The notes under the pieces: generated by a model
Databases searched by the model: none
What the model was told of the DNA's origin: nothing
The model's input: the letters and a program-made list of their open reading frames with translations, nothing else
Source of the DNA: Mageeibacillus sp. UBA1212
GTDB lineage: Bacteria > Bacillota > Clostridia > UBA1212
Reading direction: 5' to 3'
DNA length: 29,834 nt
NCBI GenBank assembly: GCA_002309655.1
Contig: DBXM01000024.1
Location: 26,728 to 56,561 of the forward strand
Made by a program: the position numbers and the translations under genes
Shown here: positions 24,777-29,834 of the stretch, one piece after another
Layout: each line of letters begins with the position of its first letter
How positions within the stretch are numbered: the stretch's first letter is position 1

Positions 24777-25507
24777 TACGCGCTCACCTCCTTTTCTTCG
24801 CCGTCCCCGTTTTCGGGAACGTCTTCGGAGACTGAGTCGATCTTAAAGAGAACGGCCTCCCGCGCGGTGAAGAACGTGTTAAGTTCATCTTCCGTCAGAT
24901 TTCTGAAGCCGTACCAGACGGTGTCAAAATTGGAGAAGAAAGGCGAAATCTCGCCGTTTTGCACCTTGCCTGACGAAACCGCCTCGCGACGGTACATTCT
25001 GTTCGTCTTGTATTTCGCGATCCGCACCACTTCGCGCCGGTTGAACTCGGTCAGCAGATTGATGAAAAGGTATCTGTAAGACATCCTGTAGTCGCCTGCC
25101 ACGCGGTATTTCTCCGCCAGCTCCAGCGCCAGGTCCGGCGTCTCCGAGAATTCGAGAAGGTCCTCCTCCGTGATGGCGTCACGCTTCGGCTTTTTGTTCT
25201 TTACAAGTCTGATGATTATTACGGTCAGCCCGATTACCAGCAGAAGCACGAGCACCGCGATAACAATTGTCGCGGCGATTCTCGCACCGTTCGCGGCGGC
25301 ACCGAGCCCGGCAAAATTGATTCTCGAGAAGAGCCTCTCGAGCAGCCGCTGCAGCCACTCCATCACCTTTTGGTAAATGTCGGAAATCCACTCCAGAATC
25401 GGCCGCAGCCAGGATACGTCGACGCGGGATCCCGATCTATTAAATTCGCTGCCGGACATTATCTCGTCGATTATCTCGCCCGCGCGTTCGATTCCCGCTT
25501 CGCTCAT
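24776..25507 (-). CDS. DUF4129 domain membrane protein
   Basis: 243 aa. An amphipathic N-terminus is rich in Trp and Ile (LEWISDIYQKVMEWLQRL). One strong membrane segment lies at about 77-103. The cytoplasmic DUF4129-like domain (about 120-225) contains YRYLFINLLTEFNRREVVRIAKYKTN and the closing WYGFRNLTEDEL. The domain often sits at the end of transglutaminase-like proteins and next to MoxR/DUF58 genes. ATG overlaps the preceding stop by 4 bases. Confidence 0.85.
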   Translation of the reverse strand: MSEAGIERAGEIIDEIMSGSEFNRSGSRVDVSWLRPILEWISDIYQKVMEWLQRLLERLFSRINFAGLGAAANGARIAATIVIAVLVLLLVIGLTVIIIRLVKNKKPKRDAITEEDLLEFSETPDLALELAEKYRVAGDYRMSYRYLFINLLTEFNRREVVRIAKYKTNRMYRREAVSSGKVQNGEISPFFSNFDTVWYGFRNLTEDELNTFFTAREAVLFKIDSVSEDVPENGDGEEKEVSA

Positions 25508-26451
25508 AGTTTGCGCTCCTCAAAAAATCTGCCGAGGCCGAATTCGTACTCCCTCAGCTCATTGCCGCCGGAAAGGCGTTCCACGTATGAATAAGTAAGC
25601 GCCGCCTGCACCACGTACATCGAGACCGACGCCACAGAGGTGAGCAGCGCGCTCACCAGCGATATGACAAAACTGCTTCCCTCCAGGGAAGGTATCAAAA
25701 GAAGCGAATCAAGCGCCACCACCGCGGCGTTCGCGCCTATTCCCAGAAGACCTGCCAGCACAAAGACGCAGATTACGTGCCACGCGCGGCGTTTTGTCGC
25801 CTTCCACGACGCTTTCATAGCCGCGAAAATGAACATGTTCTCGCACACCACAAACTGGTAGGTGTAGCCGAATCTCGCGACCAAATATACCACCGCGGCT
25901 CCCACGGCGAGTGCTACACCGCCCACCGCAATCATTAACGGGACCGATTCAAGCAACGATTCCGTTCCGGTCTCAAGCAAAAACCAGACCGAGGCAAAAC
26001 CGGCAAACCAGAAAACCATCGACAGCAGGTATACGGCAGCCGCCCCGATCGCATACAGAAGCATATTCATGCCGAAGAGCTTGAAGCCGCGGCCCAGCGA
26101 GTCGGACATCAGCGGTCTGTCGCCGAACACCGTCAGCCGGTATACGTGGTAGATGACCGCGCCGGTAATAACGACCTGCAGGAGCAGCGTGAACACCGTC
26201 ATCAGCCCCTCGCCGCCCATTATCGCCACAAACACGCCAAGACCTGTCGTAAAGTCGTCGTCGAGATTGTCCAGCAGCAGCGTCAGCACGAACTGACTCG
26301 TCAGAAGCTTCCCGAGGAACACGAAAGGCACGTGAAAAATAAGTACGATAGGCAGCAGCGCCCGGTACTCTCTTCCCGCGAACGTAACGGCGTGGTCGAC
26401 GCAGTCGATCGCCCTTATCCGTTTTTCTTTTTTCTTGCCATCGGAATTCAT
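25504..26451 (-). CDS. Polytopic membrane protein, first gene of the MoxR/DUF58 operon
   Basis: 315 aa. Six or so long hydrophobic segments, including ALLPIVLIFHVPFVFLG, LLLQVVITGAVIYHVY and WHVICVFVLAGLLGIGANAA. A basic motif, MKASWKATKRRAWH, precedes the fifth segment. It resembles the loosely defined DUF975/GPDPase-membrane-domain type of protein, which I cannot confirm. Start MNSDGKKK is chosen because GGGAG lies 7 bases upstream, directly after the operon promoter; the longer frame would start inside the promoter. Confidence 0.83.
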   Translation of the reverse strand: MNSDGKKKEKRIRAIDCVDHAVTFAGREYRALLPIVLIFHVPFVFLGKLLTSQFVLTLLLDNLDDDFTTGLGVFVAIMGGEGLMTVFTLLLQVVITGAVIYHVYRLTVFGDRPLMSDSLGRGFKLFGMNMLLYAIGAAAVYLLSMVFWFAGFASVWFLLETGTESLLESVPLMIAVGGVALAVGAAVVYLVARFGYTYQFVVCENMFIFAAMKASWKATKRRAWHVICVFVLAGLLGIGANAAVVALDSLLLIPSLEGSSFVISLVSALLTSVASVSMYVVQAALTYSYVERLSGGNELREYEFGLGRFFEERKL

Positions 26452-26470
26452 AAAAAAGCTCCCCGCGTAT

Positions 26471-26499
26471 ATTATATACGAAGGAAGCTTGAAAAGCAA
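26471..26499 (-). promoter_or_regulatory. Promoter of the MoxR/DUF58 operon
   Basis: Minus-strand TTGCTT, 17-base spacer, TATAAT. The -10 lies inside the inverted repeat GTATAT-T-ATATAC (26467-26479), a possible operator. Predicted leader of only about 13 bases. Confidence 0.75.
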
Positions 26500-26513
26500 T
26501 TGAAATAATATTT

Positions 26514-26529
26514 CCCGCGGTTAAGCGGG
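26514..26529 (-). terminator. Weak hairpin after the bilin-reductase-like gene
   Basis: CCCGC (26514-26518) with GCGGG (26525-26529), followed on the minus strand by AAATATTATTT. The stem is short and has no T run, so it may not separate the two operons. Confidence 0.3.
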
Positions 26530-26543
26530 TTTTCCGGATGGTC

Positions 26544-27188
26544 TCACTCCAGCCCGAAAAGCACCTTTCTGAAAAGCTCTCCGGTCTTCTCCGCGCCGAT
26601 TGCCTTTATAAAAGCGTCGGTCGACGGTCCGCCCTTCTCAAGAAGTCCCTCCACGTAAACGGCGGCCTTCTTCTTTTTCGCCTCCACGTCTTGAACTTCC
26701 GGCGCCGGCAATCCGATATACGCGTCAAAGTGGTCTTCCGCCAGCGCGTCGACCTCGCCGGACTGTTTCTTCTTTGCCTTCTTCGAGACGCTGGATTTCA
26801 GCTTGATGGAGTCGTACCAGTGCTCGCCCGGGTCGCGTTCGGGAATGTTCCCGTACTTCTTCACGACCTCCGTCAGCGCTTCTTCGTCGAATTCGCCGAG
26901 CAGCGTGTCGTAAAGCTCGATGATCAGAGTGTCGTTTCCCATGGCGAAAATGCGGTCGTAGGAATAGAGCGGCAGGTCGACGTGAAGCGGGTTCACGATG
27001 AGGGTGTCCATCTTCATGAGGCCCATCATGCCCTTTGCGGTCATCACCGAGACACGGCCGAGGCCTTCAGCGTTGAAGGCCTTCACCTCGAATTTCATCC
27101 CGCTGGCTTTTACAGTCGCCAAGTCCCCCGCGTCAACCGGCGTCAACTTGTATTTTTCGCCTATTTTTCCGAGAATTCTATCAATCAT
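26544..27188 (-). CDS. Unassigned protein resembling ferredoxin-dependent bilin reductases (HY2/PcyA)
   Basis: 214 aa, soluble. I first read it as a hypothetical protein. The segment NPLHVDLPLYSYDRIF (66-81), followed by a strand TLIIELYDT, resembles the core of PcyA-type bilin reductases. There a DLP is followed seven residues later by the catalytic Asp105; here D71-L-P and D78 keep that spacing. The C-terminus (VYVEGLLEKGG, then FIKAIGAEKTGELFRKVLFG) matches the closing helix pattern that ends in LFD in that family. The position of PcyA His88 would be D61, so activity may differ. This comparison is from memory, not an alignment. GGGGGAG lies 5 bases upstream, and the ATG overlaps the preceding stop by 4 bases. 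Confidence 0.8.
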   Translation of the reverse strand: MIDRILGKIGEKYKLTPVDAGDLATVKASGMKFEVKAFNAEGLGRVSVMTAKGMMGLMKMDTLIVNPLHVDLPLYSYDRIFAMGNDTLIIELYDTLLGEFDEEALTEVVKKYGNIPERDPGEHWYDSIKLKSSVSKKAKKKQSGEVDALAEDHFDAYIGLPAPEVQDVEAKKKKAAVYVEGLLEKGGPSTDAFIKAIGAEKTGELFRKVLFGLE

Positions 27189-27829
27189 TCGCTCTCCCCC
27201 GTTCCGAGTTTAAGTCCGGCCAGGCCGAATCTGTGAAGCAGCAAAGCGCCCGCCAGGAACGCCCCCTGACCGGCGATGTTCACGCCCTGGGCGATCCAGT
27301 TCATCGACGCCTGCGTGAAGTCCCGGGACGACAGGTAGCCCATTCCCACGCAGCAGAAAAACGCGAAAATGAATATCGCCATGACCCAGCCCTTTTTGAG
27401 TTTGGCCGAGAGGTAACTGAGACCTACGGTGATCAGGCCCAGACCCCCGCACATGAAGCCCACGAAAATGAACGTTCCCGTGAACACCGGCACGGCCGCG
27501 GCAGTCACCGAATATACTTTTTTCGGGGTCTGCCTGTGGCAGATCATCGCCAGAATGCCGACTCCCGCCAGCAGGAATCCTATGGACTGCACCGGGAAGA
27601 ACATAGCGTTAAGAGGCTCAAAGTCGCACACTCCCGCGGCGTAGAGCAGCTTGTAGAGCGCTTTTAAGGCGCCGGCGCAAACGATGTCAATGGCGCCGGC
27701 GGCGAACAACGCGAACGCCCCCTTGCTCATTTTATTGTAAAGATCGCGCATCAGAATCACCGCGGCCACCGCAAAAAGCAGCACGGGGATGAAGTCCACA
27801 AGCGCCATCACGACCGAAAAGTCTTTCAT
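27185..27829 (-). CDS. Polytopic membrane protein, function unknown
   Basis: 214 aa, about seven hydrophobic segments, starting MKDFSVVMALVDFIPVLLFAVAAV and ending near FLAGALLLHRFGLAGLKLG. Loops are short and there is no recognised motif. The start is chosen because GGAGG lies 8 bases upstream. That GGAGG lies four bases beyond the T run of a terminator hairpin (27847-27896), so expression may depend on read-through. Coupled to the downstream bilin-reductase-like gene by an ATGA overlap, so the two proteins probably act together. Confidence 0.82.
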   Translation of the reverse strand: MKDFSVVMALVDFIPVLLFAVAAVILMRDLYNKMSKGAFALFAAGAIDIVCAGALKALYKLLYAAGVCDFEPLNAMFFPVQSIGFLLAGVGILAMICHRQTPKKVYSVTAAAVPVFTGTFIFVGFMCGGLGLITVGLSYLSAKLKKGWVMAIFIFAFFCCVGMGYLSSRDFTQASMNWIAQGVNIAGQGAFLAGALLLHRFGLAGLKLGTGESE

Positions 27830-27846
27830 AATGTTATCCTCCATAT

Positions 27847-27896
27847 AAAAAAACCGCCGGTCCGGCAGAGCCTTTTCGGGCACAATGGATCGGCGG
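27847..27896 (-). terminator. Terminator between the DUF1295 gene and the polytopic membrane protein gene
   Basis: CCGCCGGTCC (27854-27863) pairs with GGATCGGCGG (27887-27896) with one mismatch, 23-base loop, then seven T on the minus strand (27853-27847). Four bases later comes the GGAGG of the next gene. Confidence 0.8.
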
Positions 27897-27910
27897 CATG
27901 TCGTAATCAG

Positions 27911-28744
27911 TTATTCTTTTTCCTCTTTCTTCTCTTTCTTCTTGTTCAGGCTGTAGATCGGCAGCAGCGGGAGGATGATCGGCGTCTTTTTGACGTAGTC
28001 CCTGTACTCCTGCTTGTCGCCGTAGCTCGCGTTCTGGCGCTTCTCCATACGCTGCGCACCGTTGAACATGATGTAAACGATGGCGACGTAGGCAATGCAC
28101 GCCACGATCCACTGCCAGACGTTGGCGTAAGCGGTGATTCCCGCCACAAACACGCCGGTCCAGAACGTGATCTCACCGAAGTAGTTCGGGCAGCGCACCA
28201 TCTTGTAGAGGCCTTTGGTTGCGACCATGTCGGGCCGCTCCTTCTTCTGATCGCCCTTCTGCTTGTCGGCGACCGATTCGAGCACGAGGCCCGTTATCGA
28301 GATCACGAAGCCAACTAGCGGCACGATGAAGTCGGTTTTGGCGTTAACGTAGCGGAAAAGCATCGGGCTCGTCTGCGCGACGTAGAGCGCGGAGACGAAG
28401 ATCCAGATGAAGATGAGCACGAAGATCGGCATCTTCTTTTCCTTGTTTTTGGAGAGAGATTCCTTCGCGACGTCGGTCTTCTTAAACGACGCGTTTTTGA
28501 GCTCGCGGACGAGCAGGAAGCCGGAGAGACGCACGCCGTAGGCGATGAAAAGGAGCATCTGGACAAGCACGATCCAGAACGGAACGGCGGTCGGATTCAC
28601 GAGGTACATAATGAATATCGCGATGCCGCAGCCCGCCACGGCGAAGCCGTAGCCTATCGAAAGAAAATACACGAACTTGTAAAAGCCCACGCAGCAGAGC
28701 ACCGCGCTGACCGCGTAAAGTATACCTAAAAGAGCCCAGGGCAT
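27911..28744 (-). CDS. DUF1295 (steroid 5-alpha-reductase/isoprenylcysteine methyltransferase-like) membrane protein
   Basis: 277 aa with seven or so membrane segments. The family signature is GLYKMVRCPNYFGE (178-191), the usual form being GLWxxSRHPNYFGE. Here Cys replaces the common His before Pro. A Lys-rich insert (about 85-105) and a Lys/Glu tail (NKKKEKKEEKE) are cytoplasmic. DUF1295 proteins are related to steroid 5-alpha-reductases and ICMT methyltransferases; the bacterial substrates are mostly unknown. Starts 3 bases after the stop of the NAD(P)-binding protein gene, with GGAGG 8 bases upstream, so the two form an operon. Confidence 0.88.
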   Translation of the reverse strand: MPWALLGILYAVSAVLCCVGFYKFVYFLSIGYGFAVAGCGIAIFIMYLVNPTAVPFWIVLVQMLLFIAYGVRLSGFLLVRELKNASFKKTDVAKESLSKNKEKKMPIFVLIFIWIFVSALYVAQTSPMLFRYVNAKTDFIVPLVGFVISITGLVLESVADKQKGDQKKERPDMVATKGLYKMVRCPNYFGEITFWTGVFVAGITAYANVWQWIVACIAYVAIVYIMFNGAQRMEKRQNASYGDKQEYRDYVKKTPIILPLLPIYSLNKKKEKKEEKE

Positions 28745-28747
28745 GAT

Positions 28748-29611
28748 TTATTCCTCCTTGCCGAAGTATTTTTTCAGATATTCCGCGAAGCTCGCCTCGC
28801 CGACTTCGGTGTCGCCCACCAGGTCGTGGCTGAGCGTCCACTTCGAGAACAGAATGATGTCGTGCTTGCCCTCCTTCTTGATTTTGGGAAGGTTCGCGAG
28901 CACGCCGAAGAGCCACGCCGGCGCCCACTTGATTTGGGTGGGCTTTCCCGCGGCCTTGAAGCACATGTCGGCCATCTCCTCGTAGGAGTAGGTCTCTTTG
29001 CCGCCGACGTTGTAGGTCACGTTGGTGTCGAACATGTGGTCGACGATAAACGCCGCGAAGTCGGGGCAGTCGACAACGTTCGCCTTCACGCCGCCGAAGC
29101 CTTTAAGAAGCTGCATCTCGCCCTTGTCCACGTAGGGCTTGAACACCTTCGCGATGTCGTAGAAGTACCCGGTGGGCCTGTAGATTACGTAGTCCATCGG
29201 CTTCTGCTTGATGTCCTGCTCGACCATGAATTTCGCGTGGAGCATAGGCACCTTCTCGGCTCCCGGCTCGTCGCAGGAAATGACCGAAATGTAGTTGAAT
29301 TTCTTCACTCCCGCACGAACGCACTCCGCGTAGAGGTTCATGTTGCCCTGGTAGTCGATGTCGTAGGACGTGAACTTCGTGGAGGCGCCGGTGAGTCCCA
29401 TCGTGGTGATGACGACTTCCGCTCCCTCGCAGAGGCCCTTGAGCGTCTCGGGGTGAGTGGCGTCGATTTTTACAAACGTATATTTTCCGGCGGTTCCGGC
29501 GACTTCGGTCTCGCGAAGATCGGCGGCGACCACTTCATAGTTCCTTGCGCAGAGCACTTTCAAAATTTCCGCGCCCAGATTGCCGAAAGCGCCGGCGAGA
29601 ATTACTTTCAT
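28748..29611 (-). CDS. NAD(P)-binding atypical SDR/NmrA-like protein
   Basis: 287 aa with a Rossmann fold. GAFGNLG (7-13) is the dinucleotide-binding glycine motif; DLRE follows the second strand, and EVVITTMG the fourth. FNYISVISCDEPGAEKVPM lies where the Ser of the active site would be, but the usual YxxxK is absent (HAKFMVEQ instead). This is typical of NmrA/atypical SDR proteins, which act as sensors or reductases. The C-terminal part binds substrate (YFYDIAKVFKPYVDKGE, TYNVGGKETYSYEEMA). GGAGG lies 11 bases upstream. First gene of an operon with the DUF1295 enzyme. Confidence 0.92.
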   Translation of the reverse strand: MKVILAGAFGNLGAEILKVLCARNYEVVAADLRETEVAGTAGKYTFVKIDATHPETLKGLCEGAEVVITTMGLTGASTKFTSYDIDYQGNMNLYAECVRAGVKKFNYISVISCDEPGAEKVPMLHAKFMVEQDIKQKPMDYVIYRPTGYFYDIAKVFKPYVDKGEMQLLKGFGGVKANVVDCPDFAAFIVDHMFDTNVTYNVGGKETYSYEEMADMCFKAAGKPTQIKWAPAWLFGVLANLPKIKKEGKHDIILFSKWTLSHDLVGDTEVGEASFAEYLKKYFGKEE

Positions 29612-29675
29612 AATGATATACCCCTCCTAACAATCTATCAAATCTGCAGTTTTAAAACCGGCAAATTGTATATAA

Positions 29676-29705
29676 AATATACCACCCGGAGGCCGCCTCA
29701 GTCAA
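29676..29705 (-). promoter_or_regulatory. Promoter of the NmrA-like/DUF1295 operon
   Basis: Minus-strand TTGACT, 18-base spacer, TATATT. The -10 overlaps the inverted repeat GTATAT-AAA-ATATAC (29668-29682). The remaining sequence to the right edge (29706-29834) shows nothing I can support. Confidence 0.65.
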
Positions 29706-29834
29706 GTTTTTCTTGAAAAAAAAATGATTATTTGACGTCGCCGGACGGCGTGCGCGGTCCTGTCCGGGAAGGCTGCGAAAAGCGGCGGATAACGGCGCCA
29801 AAGGTCCTGTTCGTGTAAAATATTTGTTGGGGTT

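Overview
The window (29.8 kb, GC-rich, nearly all genes on the minus strand) looks like a chromosomal piece of an anaerobic, probably gut-associated member of the Clostridia, perhaps known only from metagenomes. This is inference from: strong GGAGG ribosome sites; TTGNNN-N17-TATAAT promoters; lipoproteins and anchored proteins with long Pro-Thr-Glu stalks of the PTEAP type; YitT, SpoIIM and CotH family genes; and a radical SAM/SPASM enzyme. No rRNA, tRNA, CRISPR array, insertion sequence or phage gene was recognised.

Layout. 1-3261: two overlapping genes for a heterodimeric ABC exporter, the second cut by the left edge. 3296-5333: a single-gene CotH-type lipoprotein unit with its own promoter and terminator. 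5439-6921: a plus-strand DUF4143 ATPase gene of visibly lower GC, with its own promoter and a terminator shared with the next, convergent gene. 6978-8038: a secreted, membrane-anchored protein. 8041-9687: a ParA ATPase and a short ParB-like protein without a visible DNA-binding domain, preceded by a repeat-rich leader. 9762-11152: an M18 aminopeptidase. 11210-13909: a large lipoprotein with a GH123/DUF4091-like catalytic region. 14034-16391: the most interesting unit, a protein carrying ten copies of a VYAGPE(F/M/Y)(F/M) motif and ending in a zinc ribbon, followed directly by a radical SAM/SPASM enzyme. This looks like a multi-core peptide (RiPP-like) modification system that I do not recognise as a described class. 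16458-18725: a laminin-G-like lipoprotein and a YitT membrane protein, each with a promoter.

18783-26499 is a tightly coupled operon (read right to left): polytopic membrane protein, DUF4129, DUF4350, MoxR ATPase, DUF58, then a 300-bp structured gap, RDD protein and SpoIIM-family protein. This gene set recurs in many bacteria and is thought to form a MoxR-driven membrane or envelope system; four of its junctions overlap by 4 bp or less. 26544-29705 holds an NmrA-like NAD(P)-binding protein, a DUF1295 membrane enzyme, a terminator, a polytopic membrane protein and a small protein that resembles ferredoxin-dependent bilin reductases (HY2/PcyA) in its key spacing.

Long antisense reading frames occur opposite most genes. 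I treat them as by-products of GC-rich codon usage and do not list them.
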